Below, piece after piece: positions 16,419 through 24,825 of a stretch of DNA of 27,038 nt. The stretch is from an uncultured Bacteroidota bacterium (GTDB lineage Bacteria; Bacteroidota; Bacteroidia; Bacteroidales; P3), in contig URCX01000005.1 of the NCBI GenBank assembly GCA_900546465.1, positions 1-27,038 on the forward strand. Reading direction: 5' to 3'. A program made the position numbers and the translations under genes. A model generated the notes under the pieces. That model was not told where the DNA came from. It searched no databases and saw only the letters and a program-made list of their open reading frames with translations. The stretch's first letter is position 1, and every line of letters starts with the position of its first letter.

Positions 16419-16718
16419 TTTAATCACATATATGTCTTCATTCTCCCGTTTCATCATATACTTTTCTCTGCCGAACCTTTCCGCTGCTTCCATGCTCTTT
16501 TCAAGTTCGGAAAAACGAATGCTGTCGGAGCGGATTTCATCTTCAAGAAATTGTTTGCGGTCTTCCAGCTCTTTGAGTTGCTTGTTTACTTTGAGATAAT
16601 ACAGAAAGCTGTTTCTCGGAGTAAACAATACCACAAGAACAAATACTTCCACTGCAATAAGGTACTTGTTCTTTATTATCTTGAACAGTCTGCTTTGTTT
16701 GAATTCGGATAAAGTCAT
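16395..16718 (-). CDS. FtsB/DivIC-like septum formation initiator protein
   Basis: A 107-residue bitopic division protein. A short cytoplasmic N-terminus is followed by one membrane helix (about 19-33, YLIAVEVFVLVVLF) and a coiled coil (about 40-80, with LKELEDRKQFLEDEI). The downstream ERFGREKYMMKRENEDIYVI matches the family pattern. FtsB/DivIC joins FtsL and FtsQ/DivIB in the periplasmic part of the divisome. It starts 3 bp after the HAD gene and ends inside a terminator hairpin. It is the last gene of the thiL-HAD-divIC unit. Confidence 0.9.
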   Translation of the reverse strand: MTLSEFKQSRLFKIIKNKYLIAVEVFVLVVLFTPRNSFLYYLKVNKQLKELEDRKQFLEDEIRSDSIRFSELEKSMEAAERFGREKYMMKRENEDIYVIKEKDKPLK

Positions 16719-16721
16719 ATT

Positions 16722-17342
16722 CTATATTATTTCCCGTTCATGTAAATCGACCAAGCTTTCACCGCCTGTAAGCCAATAGGTGTTCAATCCCACTTTCGCC
16801 GCCCCTTCAAGGTGTTGTTTGCTGTCGTCTATGAATAAGGTTTCATCGGCTTTTATTCCTGCTGCATTCAAAACATATTTGAAACTCTCAGGGTGAGGTT
16901 TGCGGTGATGTATTTCATTGGAAAAAAATGCTTTTTCAAAGGTATGAGTGAATAAATCGAAGCCCAACTGCCGTTCAAACTCCTTTTTTAAGAACTCTAT
17001 GTGCAGTACATTGGTATTGGAGAAAAGAAACAGTCTGTATTTCGACTTCAAGACTTCAAGCAAACGGATAACATCTTTCGGAATGTCCAAAATCATGGAA
17101 AACCAAGCCGTATCTATTTGTTCGTCCGTCAAATCTTTTTTCAGCAAAGCCCGAACGCCCTCTCTGAATTCCGCAGGAGTGCATTTGCCTTCCTCGAATC
17201 GGTCTATTATCTCCACTTGTGCCGCCTGTGTATAGACTTTATCGAAATCCTTTATGCCGTAAGCCTTGAAGGACTCTATGACTTTTTGGTAGCTTACGTT
17301 GAGTATGACGCCACCCATGTCCAATAATAAATTCTTTATCAT
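16722..17342 (-). CDS. HAD-superfamily phosphatase, YihX-like
   Basis: A 206-residue HAD hydrolase with an alpha-helical cap of type C1. Motif I is LLLDMGGVI: Asp8 is the nucleophile, while the usual second Asp is Gly10, as in YihX and the HAD-IA variant 3 group. Motif II is Ser108 (LFSNTN), motif III Lys148 (RKPHPESF) and motif IV Asp172/Asp173 (FIDDSKQHLEGA). Substrate unknown; YihX acts on alpha-D-glucose 1-phosphate. The start overlaps the thiL stop as ATGA, which suggests translational coupling. Confidence 0.87.
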   Translation of the reverse strand: MIKNLLLDMGGVILNVSYQKVIESFKAYGIKDFDKVYTQAAQVEIIDRFEEGKCTPAEFREGVRALLKKDLTDEQIDTAWFSMILDIPKDVIRLLEVLKSKYRLFLFSNTNVLHIEFLKKEFERQLGFDLFTHTFEKAFFSNEIHHRKPHPESFKYVLNAAGIKADETLFIDDSKQHLEGAAKVGLNTYWLTGGESLVDLHEREII

Positions 17343-18388
17343 TCTTTCTCCTCTTTTCTATAATGATTCCAACCTTGGGCTTTCAAAGCTATTGTGGTGT
17401 TTTGAGGGGTTACTAAATTACAACCCAAAGATTTGTCTGTTATATGGCCTATTATATGAATGTTTTCTTCGTCTTTGACTTTGTCGTAATACTTTTGGTT
17501 TAATGTAAAGAGTAATTCGTAATCCTCTCCGCCGTTCAAAGCCCCCGTATCTGCCAATATTTTGAACTCTTCATAGACTTTGGACGTCCTTTGGTCGATT
17601 GGGATTTTGTTCAAATACAATTCGCAACCGACATCCGAATGTTTGCAAATATGTAACATCTCTGAGGCCAAACCATCTGATATATCTATCATTGAACTTG
17701 GCACAATACCTTCCTTTTCAAAGAATTCAATCGTCCTTTTGCCCGCTTCGGGTTTCAGTTGTCTTTGAAGAACATATTCATAATCCTTTAACTCGGGTTG
17801 CATATCGGGATTGACCAACCATGCCGCCTTTTCCCTTTGCAGCACCAACAGACCTGCGTATGCCGCTCCCAAATCGCCGCTTACGCAAACCAAATCATGT
17901 AATTCGGCTCCCTTTCTCTTCACCACCTTATTCTTTTCAGCTTCACCCAATACAGTAATCGAAAGAAACATTCCGCTTGTGCTGCTTGTAGTATCCCCTC
18001 CTACAATATCGACACCATATCTCTCGCAAGCCAGATGAATACCTGCATAAAGTTCTTCCAAAGCCTCCACGGAAAAACGGTTGCTTACCGCTAATGTAAT
18101 GGTGATTTGCTTAGGGCGTGCATTCATTGCATAAATATCAGAGAAGTTTACTACGCATGCTTTATAGCCCAAATGTTTCAGAGGTGTGTATGTCATGTCG
18201 AAATGCACACCTTCAACCAAAGCATCTGTGGAAACCAATATCACCTTGCCGCCATAATCCAAACAAGCCGCATCATCACCCACAGAAAGCAAAGTACTTG
18301 TATTTCTTATCTCATTACATTGCGGGAAATTCAGTCTCTCAATCAAACCGAACTCACCCAAATCTTCCAATTCCGTTCTTTTATCCAT
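17339..18388 (-). CDS. thiL: Thiamine-monophosphate kinase
   Basis: A 349-residue PurM-like kinase that makes thiamine diphosphate from thiamine monophosphate, the last step of cofactor synthesis, in the cytoplasm. Visible motifs are VGDDAA (36-41), STDALVEGVHF (53-63), the Asp-rich NFSDIYAMNA, GGDTT (130-134), DISDGLASE and GGEDYELLF near the C-terminus. Length is typical. The stop overlaps the HAD start by four bases. A TACCTTTG box lies 25 bp upstream. No TPP riboswitch is visible in the short leader, and no other thi genes are near. Confidence 0.95.
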   Translation of the reverse strand: MDKRTELEDLGEFGLIERLNFPQCNEIRNTSTLLSVGDDAACLDYGGKVILVSTDALVEGVHFDMTYTPLKHLGYKACVVNFSDIYAMNARPKQITITLAVSNRFSVEALEELYAGIHLACERYGVDIVGGDTTSSTSGMFLSITVLGEAEKNKVVKRKGAELHDLVCVSGDLGAAYAGLLVLQREKAAWLVNPDMQPELKDYEYVLQRQLKPEAGKRTIEFFEKEGIVPSSMIDISDGLASEMLHICKHSDVGCELYLNKIPIDQRTSKVYEEFKILADTGALNGGEDYELLFTLNQKYYDKVKDEENIHIIGHITDKSLGCNLVTPQNTTIALKAQGWNHYRKEEKE

Positions 18389-18412
18389 CTGTCAACAAAA
18401 ACATTTGAAATG

Positions 18413-18420
18413 CAAAGGTA
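18413..18420 (-). promoter_or_regulatory. -7 element for thiL-HAD-divIC
   Basis: The reverse strand reads TACCTTTGCA, a perfect -7 box, 24 bp before the thiL ATG. The -33 position has TCG rather than TTG, so the promoter may be weak or assisted. Confidence 0.55.
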
Positions 18421-18536
18421 CAAATAAATACTGCAAATCCGAACAGTATTCGCAAATGCCCCTGAGACAATATGCCGAGAGTTGTCTGCAAACTGTCCTC
18501 CGCATAAGAAATAAACACTTCCCCAAAGCTGAAAAT

Positions 18537-18616
18537 CGAAAGGCCGAAAGAAAAAATTAAAACGGCGAAAGAATTTTGCCAAAGGCCGATTCAATATCGA
18601 CGAATCGGCCTTTGGT
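18537..18616. repeat. GC-box tandem repeat, copy C (four boxes)
   Basis: GGCCG at 18542, CGGCG at 18563, GGCCG at 18584 and CGGCC at 18606 show the same 21, 21, 22 bp spacing as copy A. The last two units form a perfect 14-bp inverted repeat, CCAAAGGCCGATTC (18579-18592) with GAATCGGCCTTTGG (18602-18615), around a 9-nt loop. No U-tract follows. Confidence 0.75.
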
Positions 18617-18640
18617 TGTACCGCTGCTATCAAAGGGCAT

Positions 18641-18690
18641 AAAGAAAAGAGGTTCAATAGCAACAAATTTGTATTGAACCTCCTTTTTAT
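18641..18690 (-). terminator. Intrinsic terminator of proS
   Basis: GAGGTTCAATA (18649-18659) and TATTGAACCTC (18672-18682) form a perfect 11-bp stem with a 12-nt loop. On the reverse strand TTTTCTTT follows, and the forward side also has a T-run, so it could act both ways. Confidence 0.88.
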
Positions 18691-18710
18691 TGTGATTTGT
18701 CGGAATGAAA

Positions 18711-20189
18711 TCAATATGCCTTGGCAAATATGACCCTTCTGTGAGAAGGCTTTCCGCTATATATACATTTGCCTTCCTCCTCCGGAGAGTCGAAAGGTAT
18801 GCAACGTATGGTTGCTTTGGTCAATTCTTTGATTTTTTCTTCCGTTTCAGGCGTTCCGTCCCAGTGTGCAGAGATGAAACCTCCTTTTGTTTCCAAGATT
18901 TCTTTGAATTCCTCCCAAGTATCGGCTTTTCGAGTATTTTCTATTCGGAATTTCAAGGCTCTGTCATAAAGGTTCTTTTGAATGTCTTCAAGTCTTTGCT
19001 CTATGACCTCCGCAATTCTTCCCACCTCTATGAGTTCCTTCTCCATGGTATCCCGTCTTGCCAACTCGCATTTGCCTTCCGCCAAATCTCTTGCTCCCAT
19101 GGTTATCCGGATTGGCACGCCTTTGAATTCATATTCGTGAAATTTCCAACCGGGTTTGTATTCTCTGCGGTCGTCATACTTGAAACTGATACCCTTTTCG
19201 GAAAGGGCTTTTTGAATTTTGGCAACTTCTTGGTTTATTTGGTCGAATTGTTCCTCCGTTTTGAAGATTGGAATGATTGCAACTTGTATAGGAGCGAGTG
19301 CCGGCGGCAATACTAATCCGTCATCGTCCGAATGCGTCATTATCAATGCTCCCATAAGTCTTGTGGATACTCCCCATGAGGTTGCCCATACATATTCCAA
19401 TTTGTTTTCCTTTGAAAGAAATTTCACATCGAAGGCTTTTGCGAAATTTTGTCCCAAGAAATGAGAAGTGCCTGCCTGCAATGCTTTGCCGTCCTGCATC
19501 ATTGCTTCTATGCAATAGGTGTCCACAGCTCCTGCAAAACGTTCGTTAGGCGATTTAACACCGCGAACAACCGGTACAGCCATGAATTTTTCCGCAAAAT
19601 CGGCATAAACGTCCAACATTTTTCTTGCTTCCGCTTCTGCTTCTTCGCTTGTGGCATGAGCAGTGTGTCCTTCCTGCCATAGGAACTCCGCAGTTCTCAA
19701 AAACATACGCGTTCTCATTTCCCATCGCACCACATTAGCCCATTGGTTACACAGTATAGGTAAATCCCTATATGATTTTATCCATCTTTTATAGGTATCC
19801 CATATAATGGTTTCAGATGTCGGCCTCACTATAAGCTCTTCCTCCAATCTTGCTTCGGGATCGGGTTCAAGCCCTGCCGAACCATCTCTTTTAGGTTTCA
19901 ATCTGTGGTGAGTTACAACGGCACATTCCTTGGCGAAACCTTCGACATGTTCCGCTTCTTTCTCGAAGAACGACTTAGGAATGAATAAAGGGAAGTACGC
20001 ATTTTGATGTCCCGTCTCTTTGAACATCTTATCTAAGGTCGCTTGCATTTTTTCCCAAATTGCATAGCCGTAAGGCTTTATCACCATGCAACCTCTGACA
20101 GATGAATTCTCTGCCAAATCCGCTCTAACAACCAACTCATTATACCATTCCGAATAATTTTCCGAGCGTTGTACAAAATCTTTTGCCAT
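18711..20189 (-). CDS. proS: Prolyl-tRNA synthetase, archaeal/eukaryotic-type (ProS3)
   Basis: A 492-residue class II aminoacyl-tRNA synthetase that charges tRNA-Pro. It begins directly with the catalytic core, has RPTSET at 122-127, motif 2 spanning about 155-178 (Arg165, Glu168, His175), and motif 3 near ATSWGVSTRLMGAL. After the anticodon-binding domain it ends with the C-terminal extension GKCIYSGKPSHRRVIFAKAY and a terminal Tyr, typical of the archaeal/eukaryotic form. The editing insertion of the ordinary bacterial form is absent. Such enzymes occur in many Bacteroidota. The gene is alone in its unit, with its own promoter and terminator. Confidence 0.95.
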   Translation of the reverse strand: MAKDFVQRSENYSEWYNELVVRADLAENSSVRGCMVIKPYGYAIWEKMQATLDKMFKETGHQNAYFPLFIPKSFFEKEAEHVEGFAKECAVVTHHRLKPKRDGSAGLEPDPEARLEEELIVRPTSETIIWDTYKRWIKSYRDLPILCNQWANVVRWEMRTRMFLRTAEFLWQEGHTAHATSEEAEAEARKMLDVYADFAEKFMAVPVVRGVKSPNERFAGAVDTYCIEAMMQDGKALQAGTSHFLGQNFAKAFDVKFLSKENKLEYVWATSWGVSTRLMGALIMTHSDDDGLVLPPALAPIQVAIIPIFKTEEQFDQINQEVAKIQKALSEKGISFKYDDRREYKPGWKFHEYEFKGVPIRITMGARDLAEGKCELARRDTMEKELIEVGRIAEVIEQRLEDIQKNLYDRALKFRIENTRKADTWEEFKEILETKGGFISAHWDGTPETEEKIKELTKATIRCIPFDSPEEEGKCIYSGKPSHRRVIFAKAY

Positions 20190-20228
20190 ATTGATTAAAC
20201 TTTTTGTCTGTTTATGGGGTCATACTAC

Positions 20229-20258
20229 TTGCCAAAAGGAGAAAAATCAGTATTTTTG
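20229..20258 (+). promoter_or_regulatory. Promoter for the lipoprotein-porin unit
   Basis: TTG (20229-20231), 19 bp, then TATTTTTG (20251-20258): a perfect consensus arrangement. The start would be near 20265, giving a leader of about 60 nt that passes through the proS promoter. Confidence 0.65.
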
Positions 20259-20276
20259 CCCTTGAAAATAGTGGTG

Positions 20277-20305
20277 CAAAAGTACGAAAATATTTTTTGA
20301 AACAA
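20277..20305 (-). promoter_or_regulatory. Promoter for proS
   Basis: On the reverse strand, TTG (20305-20303), 18 bp, then TACTTTTG (20284-20277). The start would be near 20270, giving a leader of about 80 nt that runs through the opposing promoter. Confidence 0.6.
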
Positions 20306-20311
20306 TCCAAC

Positions 20312-20320
20312 AAAGGAGGG
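20312..20320 (+). promoter_or_regulatory. Strong Shine-Dalgarno site for the His-rich lipoprotein
   Basis: AAAGGAGGG lies 5 bp before the ATG at 20326. Bacteroidota genes usually lack such sites, and I see no comparably complete one before the other genes here, so it fixes the start and suggests different initiation. Confidence 0.7.
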
Positions 20321-20325
20321 CTATT

Positions 20326-21633
20326 ATGAGAATCAGAACTTTAATAAGAAGAAGTGCAATCATCGCGGCAAGTTCCGCTCTTGCAGGAATAATCTTTTCA
20401 AGTTGCAATGCTTCTTTGCTTTCAGTGAGTTATGATGATGTGTATTCGGATTCCGACGAGGAAGAATACCTGCAACCTGAACCGGTAAAAAGGGAAAAAA
20501 GTTTGGCTTACCAAGACCCTGCTTACACAAAGAAGACAGAGGCGTATCGTGAAGCCATTAAAACAGAAGCAATGGCTGCCGAACAATCCGAAACCGATAA
20601 TTCACAAAAGGCTTCAACGGAAGAGTATTCGCAATTCGATGAAGACGATTATTATGACTATGCTTACAGTGCCAGAATCCGCAGATTTTACGGACCGGTG
20701 ATATATTCGGATTATTATGCGGACTATTATACCAATATGTACTGGTACACGCATGACCCGCTTTATTGGGGAACATCGATATATTTGGGATACAGTTGGT
20801 GGTATCCTTCATTCTATGCACGTTGGAGCAATCCTTTTTATTGGTCTTGGTACAATCCTTACTATTATTCCTATTGGTACGGACCACATCACCATCATCA
20901 TCATTGGACTTGTTGCCATCACTATCATGATGTTTGCTATTATAACTCTCATGACCGAAACTCCAATCTTTATAGAAGCATGTCCACGGGAACGAATTAC
21001 ATACAAAGAAACAACGGTGGCATTTCAAGAGCCGGCTATGTGGAAAGCAATAAATTGGCAAGAGGTCTGAATGCATCCTCTTCGTCAATAAGCAAGACAA
21101 ACGGTATAATTCGCAGAGGAACTCTTGGTTCTACGGGGGCTAATACCATATCCAAACCGACTATAAGCCGTTCAAACAACACCGCAACCGATCTCGGCAC
21201 ATTGAACAAGCCTTCGCGTTTGACAAAAGGAACATCTGTCGGAACAATCGGCAGGAATACCGCTTCAAAACCTAATGCCTCTTCTTCAAAAGCAGGAATT
21301 ACCGGACGCAAAGCAGGAACTTATACCCCGCCGACAACAGCTCGTCATACCACTCCTTCATCTGCAACAATAAACCGAAATATTAACCGTTCACGAAATA
21401 CTTCCAAATCTTTCAGAGGCAATTCGGAGCGTTCAACAAACAGGAATATTTCACAACCGGCAAGAAGCAAGCGAACAATATCCACACCGTCAAGAAACAC
21501 AAGCGGCAGCAGAAGCATAAGCAGTCCTTCTCGTTCGTCATCTCGTTCGATGGGCTCTTACGGCAGCGGAAGTAAATCTTCATCTCGCTCCACGGGCTCT
21601 TTCGGAGGTGGCAGCAGGTCGATAAGACGATAA
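20326..21633 (+). CDS. His/aromatic-rich lipoprotein with a long basic Ser/Arg tail
   Basis: A 435-residue protein I do not recognise beyond similar low-complexity lipoproteins of Bacteroidota. A signal peptide ends in IIFSSC, with lipid Cys27. Residues 35-110 are acidic. Residues 105-187 are packed with Tyr and Trp. At 188-193 six His stand in a row, followed by Cys196, Cys197, His198, His199, His201 and Cys204, a likely metal-binding cluster. From about 220 to the end the protein is rich in Ser, Thr, Arg and Asn, very basic and probably disordered. The chain thus runs acidic, aromatic, metal-binding, basic. It is preceded by an unusually strong ribosome-binding site and is 33 bp from the porin gene, so the two may work together. 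Function is unknown. Confidence 0.8.
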   Translation: MRIRTLIRRSAIIAASSALAGIIFSSCNASLLSVSYDDVYSDSDEEEYLQPEPVKREKSLAYQDPAYTKKTEAYREAIKTEAMAAEQSETDNSQKASTEEYSQFDEDDYYDYAYSARIRRFYGPVIYSDYYADYYTNMYWYTHDPLYWGTSIYLGYSWWYPSFYARWSNPFYWSWYNPYYYSYWYGPHHHHHHWTCCHHYHDVCYYNSHDRNSNLYRSMSTGTNYIQRNNGGISRAGYVESNKLARGLNASSSSISKTNGIIRRGTLGSTGANTISKPTISRSNNTATDLGTLNKPSRLTKGTSVGTIGRNTASKPNASSSKAGITGRKAGTYTPPTTARHTTPSSATINRNINRSRNTSKSFRGNSERSTNRNISQPARSKRTISTPSRNTSGSRSISSPSRSSSRSMGSYGSGSKSSSRSTGSFGGGSRSIRR

Positions 21634-21666
21634 AACAAAATAGAGAACAGCAAAAACATCTGAATA

Positions 21667-23070
21667 ATGAAAAAGATATTTTTATTCGTAATGGGAATAT
21701 GTGCATTTATCGGAATGAAAGCACAACTCTCACCCGATTATCCGTTATATTTCAGTCAATACGGGATAAACGGAACAGCCAATTACATAAGTCGTGCAGG
21801 TGCAATAGGTGCAGCGGGAGGCGATATAATGTCCTCGCATTACAATCCTGCCGGATTGGGACTTTACAAGAAAAGTGAAATCAGTTTTTCCTCGGGAATA
21901 AACTTCAATTTCAACGATAGCGATATTGAAGGCATTTCAACAAATGACAATCGTACAAGTTTCAATTACGGAAACTTCGGTATGGTCGGTGCAATCAAGA
22001 CCGGTTCAAAGGGATTGAAATACATGCAATTCTCTTTCGGAGTGAATAAATTGCGGAATTTCAGCAACAGAATGAAGATGGTAAGAGAAAATGTTCCCTC
22101 TTCATTCGTGAATGATGTCGTAATGGATGCGATAGTTGACAATAACGATGCGGAGAATGACTTTATCAGAGCCGGCGTTGTGGATTTGGATTCAAACGGT
22201 TTCATAAGTTCGATTTACGAAAGCGGCACTTTCGGTCAGATAAAGTCCATCAAAGAGACAGGCTACTTGACAGAAATGTCCTTTTCATTCAGTGGGAATA
22301 TAGATGACAGGGTTTACTTCGGAGCAACCATGGGAGTACCTATCGGATATTACAAAAGCACAAGCATGTTTGCCGAAACGAGATTCGACGCTGCGGGAAA
22401 TAATAACGGATATTACACCTATAACGAAGTACAAGAACTTTCCGTAACAGGAATAAATTTGAAATTGGGAGCCATATTCAAACCTTTGGACTTCCTACGA
22501 ATAGGAGCGGCTATTCATACACCTACGTATTATTACGTACAGGACGATTACTGTTCGGAAGTTGCTTATAACAAACGTTCAGGAAGCGTAGCTCCGACTT
22601 TGGAATACGATATACAAACACCGTTCCGCTTCTTGGGAAACATAGCATTGGTATTTGGAAATAACAAATCCCCGATAGCCGGAACCATAAGTGCAGATTA
22701 TGAATATGCAGATTACTCATCAATGAAATATCGCATTGATGACGACATCATGTATGAGACAAGAATCAATCAACAGATAGAAAACCTATACAGAGCCGCA
22801 CATACATTCCGTTTAGGCGGAGAATTGAAACTCGGAATGATAGCCTTGAGAGCGGGATATGCTTACATGGGTAATCCTTATCAAGAACCTAATGATGCAG
22901 CCATTAACTGCATAAGCGGAGGAATAGGATACAAAACCAAGGATTATTCGTTTGATTTTGCCTACTCCAACATTTCGGGAGACAGATACTATCAATTCTA
23001 TGATAAATCGATAGCAAAAATCGCAAGAACCAATCATTTGGTGCAAGCAACTTTCACAGTAAGATTCTAA
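21667..23070 (+). CDS. OmpP1/FadL/TodX-like outer-membrane transporter
   Basis: A 467-residue outer-membrane barrel protein; relatives carry hydrophobic compounds such as long-chain fatty acids across the outer membrane. The signal peptide ends near GMKAQLS. The N-terminal region holds the family signature, with SRAGAIGAAGGDIMSSHYNPAGLGLY resembling the FadL NPA motif. Alternating beta strands continue to a C-terminal aromatic end (TFTVRF) that fits BAM recognition. The Bacteroidota members often have unknown substrates. It follows the His-rich lipoprotein by 33 bp and shares a bidirectional terminator with the convergent RNase G gene. Confidence 0.87.
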   Translation: MKKIFLFVMGICAFIGMKAQLSPDYPLYFSQYGINGTANYISRAGAIGAAGGDIMSSHYNPAGLGLYKKSEISFSSGINFNFNDSDIEGISTNDNRTSFNYGNFGMVGAIKTGSKGLKYMQFSFGVNKLRNFSNRMKMVRENVPSSFVNDVVMDAIVDNNDAENDFIRAGVVDLDSNGFISSIYESGTFGQIKSIKETGYLTEMSFSFSGNIDDRVYFGATMGVPIGYYKSTSMFAETRFDAAGNNNGYYTYNEVQELSVTGINLKLGAIFKPLDFLRIGAAIHTPTYYYVQDDYCSEVAYNKRSGSVAPTLEYDIQTPFRFLGNIALVFGNNKSPIAGTISADYEYADYSSMKYRIDDDIMYETRINQQIENLYRAAHTFRLGGELKLGMIALRAGYAYMGNPYQEPNDAAINCISGGIGYKTKDYSFDFAYSNISGDRYYQFYDKSIAKIARTNHLVQATFTVRF

Positions 23071-23191
23071 AAGAACCGATGACCGATTGTTCTTATCTGC
23101 TAAACTAATAAATCTGTGTGCAGCAACGATTAAGCAGCAAGAAAAAGCAATTTGAACAGATAAGAAGGCAGATACAACAATATTATCCGTA

Positions 23192-23234
23192 AAAAGAAAG
23201 AGGCACAGATGTTGCATCTGTGCCTCTTTCTTTT
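23192..23234. terminator. Bidirectional terminator between porin and RNase G
   Basis: AAAAGAAAGAGGCACAGAT (23192-23210) and its exact complement (23216-23234) form a perfect 19-bp stem with loop GTTGC. The A/T-rich ends give U-tracts in both directions. It lies between convergent genes. Confidence 0.93.
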
Positions 23235-23252
23235 CTCTTTAATAACGATTTT

Positions 23253-24803
23253 CTACAACTTGATTTCTTCTCCTGCTGCATTGAGAAAAACGTATTCCAC
23301 AATGCCTATATCGGGGGAAGTCTTTACTTTTAATTTGATACCGTATCGCTTTGCCCATTGTTTTCTCTGGTTCTTGAAAATCCCTTTGTTTATGTATGAG
23401 GTAACGAAAGGGTGAGCCAAGAGGGTGAGCTGTTTTTCGTTCTGCTCTTGTGCAAGATACTTTATGTCGCTTTCTATTTCGTTTATAATGGAAAGAGAGG
23501 ATTGTATTTTGCCGCTTCCCTTGCAGACAGGGCATACTTCCGAGAGATCGACACATATCGCCGGTCTTACTCTCTGTCTCGTTATTTGCATGAGGCAGAA
23601 TTTGCTCAAAGGTAATATTGTATGCTTTGCTCTGTCTTTCTGCATTTCTTCTTCCATTTTATTGAGAAGAAGCTTGCGGTTGGCTGACACTGCCAAATCA
23701 ATAAAGTCTATCACTATGATACCGCCTAAATCTCTCAAACGCATTTGTCGGGCTATCTCTACGGCAGCTTCGCAATTAACAAGGAGGGCATTCTCTTCCT
23801 GATCTTCGGAAGACTTGCTGCGGTGTCCGCTGTTTACGTCTATCACATGCATTGCCTCCGTCTGTTCTATGACAAGATATATCCCACTGCGGATTGTAAC
23901 CACTTTGCCGAAAGAGTTCCTAATCTGTGAAGCTACTCCGAATTGTTCAAATATAGGTGTTTGCATTTTGTACAAATGCAGTATATCTTCTTTCTCGGGA
24001 CAAATGGAAGTGATATATCCCTTTATTTCATCGTGTAAATCGGTATCGTTGACATATACGCTGTTAAATTCCTCAGTTAACAGTTCTCTTAATATGACAG
24101 AGGTTTTATCCAATTCAGAAACCAATTTGGCAGGCGGTAAGGCTTTGGGTAGTTTCTTCTTTATATTTTCCCACCTTGCAAGCAAGCCTTTCATGTCATT
24201 GTCCAAATCGGCTGCCGACTTGCCCTCTGCTATTGTGCGTATGATAACGCCGAAGTTGTCGGGCTTTATGCTTTTTATCAGTTTCCTAAGTCTGTTCCGC
24301 TCCTCCATGGATTGTATTTTTTGCGAAACTGAGACTTTGTCTGTAAACGGTGTCAACACCAAATAACGTCCTGCAAATGACAATTCGGTTGTCAATCGCG
24401 GTCCTTTTGTGGAGATGGCCTCTTTGCTTATTTGCACAAGAATCAGTTGTCCTTGTTTGAGAGTTTCTCCTATTTTGCCGCCTTTCTCCAGCTTTTTGTC
24501 TTTGAATGAAGCAAAGTCAACCGAATCCAAACTGTTGGCAAGTCCGGCTTTTGTGAATTTTTCAAGGGCATTGTAATACAAGCCCAAATCAAGATAATGT
24601 AGAAAACCATCTTTCGAAAAGCCCACATCTACAAAGGCAGCATTCAAACCCGGCAGTATTTTCTTTACCTGACCGAGGAAGATGTCGCCTACAACGTGGG
24701 TTATTTCCGATTTACCTTGATGTAACTCCACCAGACGTTTATCCTCCAAAAGAGCAATGTCAACCCCTGACGGCTTTACATCGATAATCAAATCCTTGTT
24801 CAC
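23253..24803 (-). CDS. rng: Ribonuclease E/G (RNase G-type)
   Basis: A 516-residue endoribonuclease that cleaves single-stranded A/U-rich RNA, for 16S rRNA 5' maturation and mRNA decay. An S1 RNA-binding segment lies at about 38-130. The DNase I-like catalytic part has metal-binding Asp322 (HVIDVNSG) and Asp366 (IIVIDFIDL), equivalent to Asp303 and Asp346 of E. coli RNase E, and the Zn-link CPVC at 424-427 that joins subunits. There is no long C-terminal scaffold. The start is GTG at 24803, giving the usual N-terminus NKDLIIDVKPS; no better ATG is available. A terminator hairpin lies just upstream (24826-24877), which makes its expression notable. Confidence 0.94.
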   Translation of the reverse strand: MNKDLIIDVKPSGVDIALLEDKRLVELHQGKSEITHVVGDIFLGQVKKILPGLNAAFVDVGFSKDGFLHYLDLGLYYNALEKFTKAGLANSLDSVDFASFKDKKLEKGGKIGETLKQGQLILVQISKEAISTKGPRLTTELSFAGRYLVLTPFTDKVSVSQKIQSMEERNRLRKLIKSIKPDNFGVIIRTIAEGKSAADLDNDMKGLLARWENIKKKLPKALPPAKLVSELDKTSVILRELLTEEFNSVYVNDTDLHDEIKGYITSICPEKEDILHLYKMQTPIFEQFGVASQIRNSFGKVVTIRSGIYLVIEQTEAMHVIDVNSGHRSKSSEDQEENALLVNCEAAVEIARQMRLRDLGGIIVIDFIDLAVSANRKLLLNKMEEEMQKDRAKHTILPLSKFCLMQITRQRVRPAICVDLSEVCPVCKGSGKIQSSLSIINEIESDIKYLAQEQNEKQLTLLAHPFVTSYINKGIFKNQRKQWAKRYGIKLKVKTSPDIGIVEYVFLNAAGEEIKL

Positions 24804-24825
24804 TTGATTTCGGTATTAGATGATT

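Larger units (their letters stand above)
18389..18710. other. 322-bp intergenic region between proS and thiL
   Basis: Read in the direction of both genes (reverse), it contains the proS terminator (18682-18641), GC-box repeat copy C (18616-18537) and the thiL -7 box (18420-18413). A 123-codon reverse open frame runs through the terminator and repeat and is probably chance. Confidence 0.75.

Noticed and set aside
18389..18412. TPP riboswitch before thiL
   Set aside because: The leader is only about 20 nt, far too short for a THI-box fold.
18343..18714. 123-codon reverse open frame between proS and thiL
   Set aside because: It spans the proS terminator, the repeat and the thiL promoter, and overlaps the thiL start in another frame.
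20558..21100. Long reverse and forward open frames inside the His-rich lipoprotein gene
   Set aside because: Low-complexity codons (His, Tyr, Ser) create open shadow frames; the signal peptide and Shine-Dalgarno site support only the frame at 20326.
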